From the NCBI GenBank assembly GCA_030682575.1, contig JAUXNX010000023.1:124001-188000 (forward strand): a stretch of 64,000 nucleotides of DNA. Direction: 5' to 3'. Shown here in pieces: positions 52,771 to 62,775 of this stretch. This stretch comes from Gammaproteobacteria bacterium (GTDB taxonomy: Bacteria > Pseudomonadota > Gammaproteobacteria > Pseudomonadales > Pseudohongiellaceae). Every line of letters begins with the position of its first letter. Position 1 is the first letter of the stretch. The notes under the pieces are model-generated. The model was not told the origin of the DNA and did not search any database. It saw only the letters and a program-made list of their open reading frames with translations. Made by a program: the position numbers and the translations under genes.

Positions 52771-52953
52771 GTTTGTACCTCGTTCCTGAGCGGTGCTGCG
52801 AATTCAGGGCAGGGGAGTATGCCTGCCGAATAGGAAATCATGTGCGGGGAATCATGTCAGGATGCACGGTTGTCAGCAAGTGCATCATAGGTTAGTTTAC
52901 GGGCCACACAGCGGTGTCTGGTTGCCCTGTCCAATACAACAAGAACTGACACC

Positions 52954-54165
52954 ATGAGTCACAAATACACCATCACTTTCGTCTTCGCGACACTGCTTAT
53001 CGATTCCATCGGTTTTGGCATCATCCTCCCTGTCATGCCCCAGCTCATCATGGGTGTTTCCGGCGAAGGTCTCTCCAGCGCCGCTCGCTACGGTGGCTGG
53101 TTGATGATGGTGTACGCGCTGATGCAGTTCTTCTTCTCGCCAATCATGGGCAATGTCTCGGACCGTTTCGGGCGCCGACCGGTACTGTTGATTTCTCTGC
53201 TGTTGCTTGGCATCGACTATCTCGTCATGGCGTGGGCGCCCACGCTGTTCTGGCTCTTCATCGGCAGGATGGTCGCCGGGATCGCGGCCTCAACCTACAG
53301 TACCTGCTATGCCGTCATTGCCGACACTACACCGACCGAGAAGCGTGCACAGACGTTCGGATTGGTGGGCGCGGCGTTCGGGCTGGGATTCATTATCGGG
53401 CCGGTGATAGGGGGTATTCTCGGTGAGTACGGCGAACGTGTGCCGTTCGTGGCAGCCGCGTGCCTGGCCTTTGCCAATCTCATCTTCGGATTCTTCGTCA
53501 TGCCCGAGACCCTGCCGAAGGAGAATCGTCGTCCCTTCGATATCCGGCGTGCCAACCCCACCGGCACACTGATGGCGCTGCGCAAGTATCCGATGGTCAT
53601 TGGCATGATCAGCGCCCTGTTTCTGTTCATGATGGGGCATCATGCTTTGCCCAGCACCTGGACCTATTACACGATTGAGAAATTCCAGTGGAGCGAGAGT
53701 CAGGTCGGTTACTCCTTCGCCTTTGTCGGCATGTTGATGGTACTGACCCAGGCGGTGCTGCTGCGCAAGGTGTTGCCGATCATCGGGCAACACAAGGCGG
53801 CGTGGATGGGCTTTGTGTTCTGCATCATTTCCTTTGTCGGCTATGCATTCGCGGGCAGCGGTTACGTGCTGTATATCTTCATGATTCCGGGAGCTTTGCA
53901 GGGCTTTGTGATGCCGTCGATCAACGGCATCATGTCCGGGCATATCCCGGCCAACTCTCAAGGGGAGTTGCAGGGCGGACTGGCGAGCATGTCGAGCCTG
54001 ACAGCGATCCTGAGTCCGCCGCTGATGACGGGCACGTTCGCATTCTTCACGGCCGCGAGCACGCCACTCTATTTTCCGGGAGCATCGTTCTTCCTGGCGG
54101 CAGTGCTGACTGTGTGCAGCCTGCTGGTGTTCATGCGTGCCGAGGCGCGCTGGAACAAACCTTAG
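52954..54165 (+). CDS. MFS transporter, TetA-like (DHA1)
   Basis: A 403-residue 12-segment MFS pump resembling tetracycline-type exporters. FVFATLLIDSIGFGIILPVMPQLI is the TetA/DHA1 opening (D-x-x-x-G-x-G-x-I-x-P), GNVSDRFGRRPVLLISLLLL is motif A and GFIIGPVIGGILGEYG motif C of drug/H+ antiporters. It may confer drug efflux, but similarity to non-resistance DHA1 proteins is as likely. It stands alone. Confidence 0.88.
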   Translation: MSHKYTITFVFATLLIDSIGFGIILPVMPQLIMGVSGEGLSSAARYGGWLMMVYALMQFFFSPIMGNVSDRFGRRPVLLISLLLLGIDYLVMAWAPTLFWLFIGRMVAGIAASTYSTCYAVIADTTPTEKRAQTFGLVGAAFGLGFIIGPVIGGILGEYGERVPFVAAACLAFANLIFGFFVMPETLPKENRRPFDIRRANPTGTLMALRKYPMVIGMISALFLFMMGHHALPSTWTYYTIEKFQWSESQVGYSFAFVGMLMVLTQAVLLRKVLPIIGQHKAAWMGFVFCIISFVGYAFAGSGYVLYIFMIPGALQGFVMPSINGIMSGHIPANSQGELQGGLASMSSLTAILSPPLMTGTFAFFTAASTPLYFPGASFFLAAVLTVCSLLVFMRAEARWNKP

Positions 54166-54217
54166 CGACGGATCGCGTGACTCGCACAGGCATCGCAATA
54201 AAACTATAACAACCGCA

Positions 54218-55651
54218 ATGGGGATCGCCGTGTTTGACTCGACCGTCGTATTGCCTGTGTGGATTTTTGTCCTGTTGCTGCTTGCCGCCGGTTATGCGGT
54301 GATCATGAGCGTGTTGTTTCCGAGTGTGCGCTGGTACGTCAGGCGCCGCCTCAATCGCGCGGTGGACAAGCTCAACACCAATCTGCAGATTCGTATTCGC
54401 CCGTTGCAGCGCACGCGGCGCCAGGTGCTTATCGATCAACTCATGTTCGATCAGGAAGTGATCGCGATGATCGAGCAGCAGGCGCGCCAGGACAATATTC
54501 CCCGTGATGTACTGCAACAGCGTGTGAAGCACTATGCGCGGGAGATCGTCCCTTCGTTCAATGCCTATGTGTATTACCGTGCGGTGTACTGGATCGCCAA
54601 GAAACTCTCGCGCTTCATCTATCGTGTGCGGGTGGCCGCGGCCGACTCCGTGCTGCTGCGCACGATTGATCCGGACGCCACGGTGGTATTCGTGATGAAC
54701 CATCGCAGCAACATGGACTACGTACTCATCAGTTATCTCGCCGCCGAACGTGTAACGCTGTCCTTTGCTGTGGGGGAGTGGGCGCGCATCTTTCCACTGG
54801 ACATGCTCATTCGCGCGATGGGGGCGTTCTTCGTGCGGCGGGGTTCGCAGAATCCACTGTATCGCAAGGTGCTGGAACGTTACGTGTGCATGGCGACACA
54901 GAGCGGTGTGTGTCAGGCGGTGTTCCTTGAGGGTGGTCTCAGTCGTGATGGGCGGATGGGTGAGCCGAAACTGGGCTTTCTCGATTACATGCTGCGCAAC
55001 TACGACTGGCAGACAGACCGCGCTGTCGTCTTCGTGCCAGTGGGCATCAACTATGATCGCGTGCTGGAAGATCAGAATATGGTGGAGTGGGAGAACCGGC
55101 ACAGTCGTCAGAGTGCGCGACAGAACCTTGGAAAGGCCTGGCAATTTCTGAGCAACAATCTGTTTGAAAGTTCCCGTGCACGCTGGCAGCGATTCGGTTA
55201 CGCCAGTGTGAATTTTGGCGTGCCGATTTCGATGCGCGAGTATTGCAGTACCAACGCGGTTGATTTCAAACATTTGAGCAAGGAGCAGCGCATAGTAAAG
55301 ATTGCCGAGCTGGCCAACGTGCTCATGGATGCACTGCGTTATGTGATGCCCATCATTCCTGTGCCGGTCATTGCCTCGGTATTGTTGCGCGCCGGAGAGG
55401 AGTCACTGACCTCGCTGGAGATCGTCAGTCGCTGCGATGAACTGCTTGATGAAATGATTGCCCATGGCGCCGCCATGAAGGCGGAGGAGAAGCCGCGCTC
55501 GCGCACACTCTCCAACAGTCTGGAACAGATGAGCGGGCGTGAACTTGTGCTGGAAGAGGACGATCGCTTCCGAATCAATCCAGAGCATCGGGCGCTGGTG
55601 CAGTATTATGCGAACTCCATTGCGCACTGGTTGCGACAGGCTGATGTGTAA
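54218..55651 (+). CDS. Glycerol-3-phosphate/lysophospholipid acyltransferase (PlsB-like)
   Basis: A 477-residue membrane-bound acyltransferase. After a hydrophobic N-terminus (VLPVWIFVLLLLAAGYAVIMSVLF), VVFVMNHRSNMDYVLIS carries the NHxxxxD catalytic motif; FFVRRGSQNPLY, FLEGGLSRDGRMGEPKLGFL and VVFVPVGINYDRVLED are motifs II to IV of PlsB/PlsC-type acyltransferases. It is shorter than E. coli PlsB (about 800 residues). It may acylate glycerol-3-phosphate or a related lipid. Start may also be GTG at 54230, preceded by GGGGA. The gene converges on the PafA-like phosphatase. Confidence 0.85.
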   Translation: MGIAVFDSTVVLPVWIFVLLLLAAGYAVIMSVLFPSVRWYVRRRLNRAVDKLNTNLQIRIRPLQRTRRQVLIDQLMFDQEVIAMIEQQARQDNIPRDVLQQRVKHYAREIVPSFNAYVYYRAVYWIAKKLSRFIYRVRVAAADSVLLRTIDPDATVVFVMNHRSNMDYVLISYLAAERVTLSFAVGEWARIFPLDMLIRAMGAFFVRRGSQNPLYRKVLERYVCMATQSGVCQAVFLEGGLSRDGRMGEPKLGFLDYMLRNYDWQTDRAVVFVPVGINYDRVLEDQNMVEWENRHSRQSARQNLGKAWQFLSNNLFESSRARWQRFGYASVNFGVPISMREYCSTNAVDFKHLSKEQRIVKIAELANVLMDALRYVMPIIPVPVIASVLLRAGEESLTSLEIVSRCDELLDEMIAHGAAMKAEEKPRSRTLSNSLEQMSGRELVLEEDDRFRINPEHRALVQYYANSIAHWLRQADV

Positions 55652-55715
55652 CAGTTGTCGCGGAATACTTCGCGGCTGACAGAATATCCACTGCAGGCTC
55701 AAATTGATCTTCGCA

Positions 55716-57266
55716 TCACTCCGGCAGAATCTCGTGCAATACCCGTCCCATGGCGCCGCTGGGCCAGGCGATCTGCAACATGGTAGAGAGTGTCGGCGCG
55801 ATGTCATGCACAGCAGCGTCCTGATGGTAGCGACCTGGTCTGACCAGGGTCTGAGGTCCCCAGAAAATCATCGGCACATGCGTGTCATAGGAGTAGGGCG
55901 AGCCGTGGGTGGTGCCAGCCGGACGATTCATCCAGTTGGGCTCGTGCACGACGATGATGTCGCCGGAATTGACACGGCTGAAACCGTTACGCACGCGCTG
56001 ATCAATGCGATCGCCTGCATACAGAGGGCTTTCGAGTTCAGTGCGCGTATACACCCGCGCCACCTGCGGCATTTCTCGCAGCGTCTCCACCGCCACGCGC
56101 TCCATTTCACTGCGTGGTATGTGTTTTCCCGGAATGGGATCGCGATTGAAGTACATGCTCATCTCTGCGCTGCCCGCGATGTAACTGCCTTCCCCAAATG
56201 CGGCAACGAGGGCAGCGTTAACGGCGTTTCTCTCGTCCTGGGCGTCATAGCGTCCACCGGGCAGACGCCGCGCATTGTTTTCTTCAGGAGCGGGTGAGAC
56301 GCCATGATCGGCCGTGAGAACGACCAGCAGGCGGCCGCGCCCCGCATGGCGCTGTGCGCTCTGCATCAACTGGCCGACCTTTTCATCAATGGAAAGCATC
56401 ATGGCACGCATCATCTCGGTTTCTATGCCGTTGGCATGCCCCTGATAGTCCGTCGCAGAAAAGCTCACCGCGAGCAGATCGGTCAGTTTGTCGTCGCCCA
56501 GGTTTTCTTCCTCCATCAGGCGCAGGGCGAAATCCAGCACCATCTGATCGGAGTAAGGCGTCTTGTCCAGTTCTGCGTAGAACTCGTCGCCGGGTGTGGC
56601 TGGCAGTGGCACGCCCTGCCATTCGGCACCAGCGTAACTGTCCGAGGGTTTCGTGGCATTGAAGTCATTGACCCACGCAGGCAGTGCGGGAAAGTACCAG
56701 TTGCTGGAGACAAAATCGCCACTGTCACCGACCCAGTAGGCAGCATCGGCATCACGACCGGCGGGCAGAATTGCACTGCGATCCTTGAGCGAAACGCCGA
56801 AGACCTTGCCACCCTTGCCCGATGCCTTGAGTTCATCGCCAACAGTGGTGACCAGCAAGCGGTGCGGAGACGCACCGGAGGTATTTCCCAGTGGAGTGGC
56901 ACTGCGGTCCGTGATGCTCTGCACCGGTCGGCCGTCTGCACGGCTGTAATAGAGATTGCCAGCGATGCCGCTGACGGCAGGCACTGCTCCGCTGAGGAAT
57001 GTCGAGTGACCCACTGCGGTCACGGAGGGTGCCGCTTCATAGTGTGCGTTGGTGAAGACTGCGCCTTCCTCGATGAGACGTTGCAGGCCGCCGTTGAACT
57101 CATTGCCATAGCGGGTGAGATAGTCAAAGCGCATCTGGTCGACGACGATGGCCAGCACCAGTGTGGGGGGTTCACCCTTCATGAGCGGAGCCTGTGCAAG
57201 CGCATGGTGGGTAGCGCCGAGCAGGGCGCAGGAAGCAAGCAGGAATCGTGTGAACATGGCAGGCAT
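55716..57266 (-). CDS. Exported alkaline phosphatase, PafA-like (nucleotide pyrophosphatase family)
   Basis: A 516-residue protein with a signal peptide (MFTRFLLASCALLGATHHALAQA). The metal and nucleophile motif is VVDQMRFDYLTRYG, followed by PSVTAVGHSTFLSGAVPAVSGIAGN with nucleophile Thr, and later FSATDYQGHANG and VLTADHGVSP, two Asp/His metal-site motifs as in PafA. Such periplasmic phosphatases release phosphate from monoesters and need no phosphate regulation in some bacteria. Either MPAM or MFTR can start it; 57266 is used. It is divergent from the POT gene. Confidence 0.9.
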   Translation of the reverse strand: MPAMFTRFLLASCALLGATHHALAQAPLMKGEPPTLVLAIVVDQMRFDYLTRYGNEFNGGLQRLIEEGAVFTNAHYEAAPSVTAVGHSTFLSGAVPAVSGIAGNLYYSRADGRPVQSITDRSATPLGNTSGASPHRLLVTTVGDELKASGKGGKVFGVSLKDRSAILPAGRDADAAYWVGDSGDFVSSNWYFPALPAWVNDFNATKPSDSYAGAEWQGVPLPATPGDEFYAELDKTPYSDQMVLDFALRLMEEENLGDDKLTDLLAVSFSATDYQGHANGIETEMMRAMMLSIDEKVGQLMQSAQRHAGRGRLLVVLTADHGVSPAPEENNARRLPGGRYDAQDERNAVNAALVAAFGEGSYIAGSAEMSMYFNRDPIPGKHIPRSEMERVAVETLREMPQVARVYTRTELESPLYAGDRIDQRVRNGFSRVNSGDIIVVHEPNWMNRPAGTTHGSPYSYDTHVPMIFWGPQTLVRPGRYHQDAAVHDIAPTLSTMLQIAWPSGAMGRVLHEILPE

Positions 57267-57422
57267 CCGTATGGCGCTCTCGATTGACGAGGGGTGCGCT
57301 GTTTCAATTGTGCAGGGATTATGGCACACCCACTCCAAAGCCTGCACGGCATGGACCGCCGGATTGCTTCTTTGCATCTGACGCTCTAGCATCGGGCCAT
57401 TACCAGTTGAGCAGAAACATTC

Positions 57423-59195
57423 ATGTCCGACACTTCCATGTCTGAGCAGTCCAGGCCAGAGACAGGCGACCCCAGCGATCAGAATACTCTGTTCGGTCAT
57501 CCCAGGGGGCTGGTCATCCTGTTCTTTACCGAGATGTGGGAGCGCTTCTCCTACTATGGGATGCGCGCGCTGCTGATCTTCTACCTGACTCAGCATTTTC
57601 TGTTCACTGACGAGCGTTCCACGGTGCTCTACGGCGCCTACACGGCGCTCGTGTTCGTGATGACCATCATCGGTGGAATGCTCGCTGATCGCTATCTCGG
57701 ACCACGCAAGGCGATCACGTTTGGCGCGATCCTGCTGGTGATTGGGCACAGTGGCATGGCGCTTGAAGGCAGTGGCTCACGGCAGGTCATGACCTTCAAC
57801 GGTGCAGAGTATCGACTGACACTGGATGGCCGTGGTGGCGATGCGCGGCAGATCGTGGTTGCAGATCGGAGTGCTGGTGAACCGGGCCGTTCTTTCATCA
57901 GCTTCAACGAAGGCGCCACGTTGATGCTCATCGAAAATCCCGCTGCAGTCGGATTGCCAGTCCAGGTACCCACCAATGCCTACACACTTCATGTGGAAAC
58001 CGAGGCGTTGTACCTGAACATCATGTACCTGTCGCTGGCGCTCATCATCGCGGGCGTGGGATACATCAAGGCCAGCATCTCCACGATTGTCGGTGATCTC
58101 TATGGCTTCGGTGATGCGCGACGCGATTCGGGATTCACGATTTTCTACATGGGCATCAATGTTGGCGCTTTTCTGTCGTCAATTCTGTGCGGCTGGCTCG
58201 GTATCGCGTATGGCTGGAAATACGGCTTCGGATTGGCGGGCATCGGCATGCTGGCAGGGCTCTTCATATTTCTGCGCTATCAACATTGGCTGGAAGGCAA
58301 AGGTGAGCCGCCGAGTGCCGAGAAGCTGCAGCAGAAAGTGCTGGGGCCGATTTCGGTCGAGCATATGTGTTATCTCACTGGCCTCGGCATCATCGCAGTG
58401 TCCATGTTCCTCGTGATCAACGCCCACGTGATCGACGAGAACCATGTGGGTCTGCTCGGACTGGTCATTCTGGTGCTGCTGGTGGGTTATTCCTTCATCG
58501 CCTGTCAGGGACAGGAGCGTGATCGCATGCTGGCAGCGCTGTACTTCATACTCGCGCAGATTCCGTTCTGGGCCCTGTTCGAGCAGGCGGGCTCCTCGCT
58601 GAATCTGTTCACCGACAGGTTGGTGGATCGCACCATGCTCGGCATGTCGGTACCGGCGCCAGTGTTTCAAGCGCTCAACGCGGGGTTCATCGTCGTCTTC
58701 GCGCCCATTCTTGCGTGGTTATGGGTGGTGTTGGCAAGACGCAATCTGAATCCTTCCACGCCAGTGAAGTTCGCGATGGGTGTGTTTCTGGCAGGGTTGG
58801 GTTTTCTCGCACTTGTAGCAGGCATGTCTGCATCCGGAGAGGCTGGCATGACAGCGGTCTATTTCATTTTTCTCATCTACTGGATTCACACCATGGGTGA
58901 ACTGCTGGTGTCACCTGTGGGGCTTTCTGCAGTCACCAAACTTGCTCCAGCGCGTGCAGTGGGCATGACAATGGGTGCGTGGTTTCTCTACAGTGGTTTA
59001 TCGAATTATCTGGCGGGACTGATTGCGTCGGCCACCGGGGCCGAGACCATCGGCGGGCAACTGACCGATACGGTCGCCGCCAAGGCAAGCTATGCGGCGG
59101 TGTATACGGAGGTGGGTTATATCGCGATGGCGATCGCGGTAGTCATGCTGCTGATTTCACCGGTCATAAAACGCATGATGCATGGTGCAGATTGA
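57423..59195 (+). CDS. POT-family peptide:H+ symporter
   Basis: A 590-residue oligopeptide transporter. FFTEMWERFSYYGMRALLIFYLTQHFLF is the POT signature (ExxERFxYYG), GGMLADRYLGPRKAITFG the second, and FTIFYMGINVGAFLSSILCGWLG the third. A hydrophilic segment of about 75 residues (roughly 117-193, with RLTDGR-like and YTLHVETEALYLN parts) separates the third and fourth membrane segments, longer than in typical DtpA, and should face the periplasm. It imports di- and tripeptides. The M3 peptidase gene follows by 35 bases in the same direction, suggesting shared use. Confidence 0.92.
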   Translation: MSDTSMSEQSRPETGDPSDQNTLFGHPRGLVILFFTEMWERFSYYGMRALLIFYLTQHFLFTDERSTVLYGAYTALVFVMTIIGGMLADRYLGPRKAITFGAILLVIGHSGMALEGSGSRQVMTFNGAEYRLTLDGRGGDARQIVVADRSAGEPGRSFISFNEGATLMLIENPAAVGLPVQVPTNAYTLHVETEALYLNIMYLSLALIIAGVGYIKASISTIVGDLYGFGDARRDSGFTIFYMGINVGAFLSSILCGWLGIAYGWKYGFGLAGIGMLAGLFIFLRYQHWLEGKGEPPSAEKLQQKVLGPISVEHMCYLTGLGIIAVSMFLVINAHVIDENHVGLLGLVILVLLVGYSFIACQGQERDRMLAALYFILAQIPFWALFEQAGSSLNLFTDRLVDRTMLGMSVPAPVFQALNAGFIVVFAPILAWLWVVLARRNLNPSTPVKFAMGVFLAGLGFLALVAGMSASGEAGMTAVYFIFLIYWIHTMGELLVSPVGLSAVTKLAPARAVGMTMGAWFLYSGLSNYLAGLIASATGAETIGGQLTDTVAAKASYAAVYTEVGYIAMAIAVVMLLISPVIKRMMHGAD

Positions 59196-59230
59196 GTTCA
59201 ACGCGAAAGTAACGGCAAAAGGAGCCTGTC

Positions 59231-61402
59231 ATGAAGTATTCCAACACCATCTCGGCCCTCGGTTTGAGTGTGGTTGTCGCCGCCTGTTCCCAGGAAACGA
59301 CAAGTACACCGGTGGTGCAAACCCCGACTGCGCTTCCAGCGACACAGGCTGCGCCGGGAAATCCTCTCTTCAGTGCCAGCAATCTGCCACATGGCCTGCC
59401 GCCATTCGATCTGATCACCAGCGAGCATTTCGTTCCTGCCATTGAACGTGGCATGGCGATCAACACAGATGAGATCGATGCGATTGCCAACAATGTGGAG
59501 CGCCCAACCTTCGACAATACGATTGCAGCGCTGGAACGAGCGGGAGAAGACCTGGGTCGCGTGCTGCGGGTTTACTACAATCTTGCTGGCGCCCACACCA
59601 ACGATACACTGCAGGCAGTGCAACGCGAGATGGCGCCCAGACTGGCTGCGCACAGTGATTCGATTTCTCTCAACCCGAAACTGTTTGCAAGAATGGATCG
59701 GCTTTATCAACAGCGCGCAGAACTTGGGCTGGATCCTGAGTCCCTGCGCGCACTGGAGCGTTACCACAGAGATTTTGTGCGCTCTGGCGCCATGCTCGCC
59801 GAGCCGCAACAGGAACGGCTGCGTGAAATAAATGCGGAGCTGGCACGTCTGAGTACGCTCTTCAGTCAGCACGTGCTGGCCGAAGTGAATGACTCCGCAG
59901 TACTGGTAGACACGATTGCGGAACTGGAAGGTCTCTCCGCCGCAGAGGTTCAGGCTGCAGCCACTGCTGCCACGGGAAAAGGCCACGATGGCAAGTATCT
60001 GATCACGCTGCTCAACACCAGCGATCAGCCACCGTTGTCTGCACTGAGCAACCGAGCGCTGCGTGAACGCATCCACAGCACGTCACTGGCGCGTGGCAGT
60101 CGCGGCAACGAATTCGACACCACTGGCATTCTCTCCGACACACTGAAGCTGCGTGCCGAGCGTGCTCGGATGCTCGGCTACGACACTCACGCTGACTTCG
60201 CTCTCGAAAATCAGACAGCAAGTACAGCCGCAGCGGTGAATGAGATGCTCAGTGGTATTGCCCCCGTGGCTGTTGCCAATGCCCGCGCGGAAGGCGAGGC
60301 CATTCAGGCACTCATCAACGCGACAGAAGCCGAGCCGTTTGAACTTGCCGCGTGGGATTGGGCTTTTTATGCAGAGAAAGTCCGGCGCGAGCGCTACGCA
60401 TTCGATGAGGCAGAAGTGCGCCCCTATTTCGAGATGAACAGCGTGCTGGTCAACGGAGTCTACTTCGCGGCCGAGCAGATCTACGGGCTCGCATTTACGC
60501 CGCGCCCCGATCTCCCGACCTATCATCCAGATGTACAGGTGTGGGAGGTGACGGATGCTGATGGCTCTTCGTTGGGGTTGGTATTGACAGATTTCTACGC
60601 ACGCTCCAGCAAGCGCGGAGGTGCCTGGATGAACAGTTACAACGTGCAGGCCGGACTGACCGGTGGCAGCAAGGTGATCGCCCTGCATCTGAACGTGCCG
60701 AAACCTCCAGAAGGCGAGCCCACGTTGCTGACCTTCGCGGAGGTGACGACGGCCTTCCACGAATTCGGTCACGTGCTGCATGGTCTGTTCTCTGACGTAC
60801 AGTATCCGCGCTTTGCGGGCACCAGTGTGCCGCGTGATTTTGTGGAGTTCCCATCGCAGGTGAACGAAATGTGGGCGTCATGGCCCGAAGTGCTGGAAAA
60901 CTATGCCCGACACCATGAAACCGGTGAGCGCATTCCACAGGAGTTGCTGGATCGCGTGCTGGCAGCGGAGCAGTTCAATCAAGGCTTCGGCACCACCGAG
61001 TATCTCGCGGCATCAATTGTCGATATGGCGCTGCATCAGTTAAGCGTCGAACAGATACCTGCCGCTGCGGATCTGCTGGCATTCGAGGCGCAGGTGCTGC
61101 GCGACAACGGTCTGGACTATGAGCCTGTGCCGCCTCGTTATCGTGTGCCCTATTTCTCACACATCATGGGAGGTTATGCAGCGGGTTACTACTCGTACAT
61201 CTGGAGTGAAGTGCTCGACGCCGACACCGTGCAATGGTTCAAGGACAACGGTGGCATGCTTCGAAAGAATGGTCAGCATTTCCGCGATACGTTGTTGTCC
61301 AGAGGTGGAAGCCGGGATGCGATGGCATTGTTTCAGGATTTCGCAGGCCGCGAGCCAAACAGCGAGCATATGCTGCGGCGCCGTGGCCTGCTGGTGAATT
61401 GA
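59231..61402 (+). CDS. M3-family metallopeptidase (Dcp-like), lipoprotein
   Basis: A 723-residue peptidyl-dipeptidase/oligopeptidase of the M3 family. FHEFGHVLHGLFSDVQYPRFAGTSVPRDFVEFPSQ contains HEFGH, with the zinc ligands and catalytic Glu, and the third ligand Glu in FVEFPSQVNEMWA. The N-terminal signal ends in VVVAACSQE, a lipobox (cleavage before Cys), so the enzyme should be anchored in the periplasm or at the cell surface, unlike E. coli Dcp and OpdA, which are cytosolic. SHIMGGYAAGYYSYIWSE is also characteristic. The neighbouring POT transporter fits peptide use. Confidence 0.92.
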   Translation: MKYSNTISALGLSVVVAACSQETTSTPVVQTPTALPATQAAPGNPLFSASNLPHGLPPFDLITSEHFVPAIERGMAINTDEIDAIANNVERPTFDNTIAALERAGEDLGRVLRVYYNLAGAHTNDTLQAVQREMAPRLAAHSDSISLNPKLFARMDRLYQQRAELGLDPESLRALERYHRDFVRSGAMLAEPQQERLREINAELARLSTLFSQHVLAEVNDSAVLVDTIAELEGLSAAEVQAAATAATGKGHDGKYLITLLNTSDQPPLSALSNRALRERIHSTSLARGSRGNEFDTTGILSDTLKLRAERARMLGYDTHADFALENQTASTAAAVNEMLSGIAPVAVANARAEGEAIQALINATEAEPFELAAWDWAFYAEKVRRERYAFDEAEVRPYFEMNSVLVNGVYFAAEQIYGLAFTPRPDLPTYHPDVQVWEVTDADGSSLGLVLTDFYARSSKRGGAWMNSYNVQAGLTGGSKVIALHLNVPKPPEGEPTLLTFAEVTTAFHEFGHVLHGLFSDVQYPRFAGTSVPRDFVEFPSQVNEMWASWPEVLENYARHHETGERIPQELLDRVLAAEQFNQGFGTTEYLAASIVDMALHQLSVEQIPAAADLLAFEAQVLRDNGLDYEPVPPRYRVPYFSHIMGGYAAGYYSYIWSEVLDADTVQWFKDNGGMLRKNGQHFRDTLLSRGGSRDAMALFQDFAGREPNSEHMLRRRGLLVN

Positions 61403-61403
61403 A

Positions 61404-62522
61404 TCAGCGTGGCGGACGGCTGAAACGAAATGCAAATGGCACATCCGACGTGGTCACCGCTCTTCCGCTCTCGAAACGTGGTGCAAATCGCAGGCCTGTG
61501 ACGGCAGCGCTCGCAGCAGTGGCCAGTTCTGCGTTGGCACCGCTGTCAGCGGCGCGCGCACTGGTGACGAAACCCTCGGCATCCACTTCCAACAGCAGGT
61601 TGATCTCTCCTGCCTGCCAAAGCGCTCCCGGGAAATCGGGTCGATAGAGAAGCGTAGCTGTCGAACGGCCTTCGCCGATAAACAACGCGTGAGGTGTTGC
61701 CTGATCGCGTTGTCCCAGTCCTTCATGCGCTTCTACCAGTCCAGTATGGCTGTTGACAGAAAATTGTCTGGCCTCCGGAAATCGATCGAAAGTTTCTGCT
61801 GACGCCTGCAAAGGTGCTATGGCACCAGAATAATTGCGTTGACTGATTTCATATCGACCCAGCCAGAAATTGACAGTGGCAAGACGGAAACGTGCGATGT
61901 CGTTATCGATCGGCTGCAGCTTGTCGCGTGCGCCGGTGAAATAGTCTCTGGCCTCTCCCATACGCCCCATGCTGAAAGAAGTTGTGCCCAACTGAGTCCC
62001 GATGATGGCCTCCAGAAAGGGGTCGCGCTCGTCCTGGCCCTCGGCAATATTGTAGGCACGAGTATAGTGTCGGCGTGCTCCGGCGAAATCGCGGTGGCTG
62101 GTTGCGGAATCTGCCAGTGCCATCAGCGGGTCGATCAATTCCAGTGCGTTGCGACCATGCACGTTTTCGCTGATCTTCAGTGCGTGCTGTAGTATTTCAG
62201 CGGCATCATCACCATCGGTCAGTGCATTGCCGTAGTTGATGGCCAGTGCAGCTGTTGTGGGATTGGCATCACCGAGGACATCCAGAGCCAGTTCATAGGC
62301 CTGACGGGCCGGTTCTATACTTTGCTCGCGGAACTGCGGGCCCTGCGCCACGATCTCCTGATATTGACGGTAGGCAGCGTTCATGGCTGCCCGTTTCTCG
62401 TCGTCACTCTGAGCAAGGGTGCTCAACGGATTAAAGAGCAAGGGAGCGCAGAGCAAGGCAGCGAAAATGGAGTGACGGGTGAGGCGGAGCGGCGTTGAGA
62501 TTGGAGTAAGTCGTTGTGACAT
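61404..62522 (-). CDS. Exported TPR protein with TonB-like C-terminus
   Basis: A 372-residue protein with a signal peptide (MSQRL... ending STLAQSDDEK). The middle has TPR-like helices (ARQAYELALDVLGDANPTTAALAINYGNAL; ARRHYTRAYNIAEGQDERDPFLEA; GEARDYFTGARDKLQPI), and the end, GEINLLLEVDAEGFVTSARAADSGANAELATAASAAVTGLRFAPRF, matches the TonB C-terminal domain fold. There is no N-terminal Pro-rich linker or membrane anchor, so it may not be a true TonB. It converges on the M3 peptidase gene with one base between the stops. Confidence 0.75.
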   Translation of the reverse strand: MSQRLTPISTPLRLTRHSIFAALLCAPLLFNPLSTLAQSDDEKRAAMNAAYRQYQEIVAQGPQFREQSIEPARQAYELALDVLGDANPTTAALAINYGNALTDGDDAAEILQHALKISENVHGRNALELIDPLMALADSATSHRDFAGARRHYTRAYNIAEGQDERDPFLEAIIGTQLGTTSFSMGRMGEARDYFTGARDKLQPIDNDIARFRLATVNFWLGRYEISQRNYSGAIAPLQASAETFDRFPEARQFSVNSHTGLVEAHEGLGQRDQATPHALFIGEGRSTATLLYRPDFPGALWQAGEINLLLEVDAEGFVTSARAADSGANAELATAASAAVTGLRFAPRFESGRAVTTSDVPFAFRFSRPPR

Positions 62523-62775
62523 GGGGGAGCCCTTTTTTGCAAGAGTCTGGTTATTGAGTATTGTGTGAGGTATGGCGTCCTTGCGATCCCCTTTTCTGTC
62601 GCAGGGTTTACTACAATGTCTGCCTGCTGGCAACGGGAATCTGATCAGGCGGCAAAATTCGGGGTTGGCCAGTGACGCTGAACAGGTTTGGACATGCAGA
62701 CAGCAACCGCCTATTTGGCTAAACTCAACGCCGTTTTCGTTCATCGAGTAGTTCACAATAATAACGAGGTTGATC

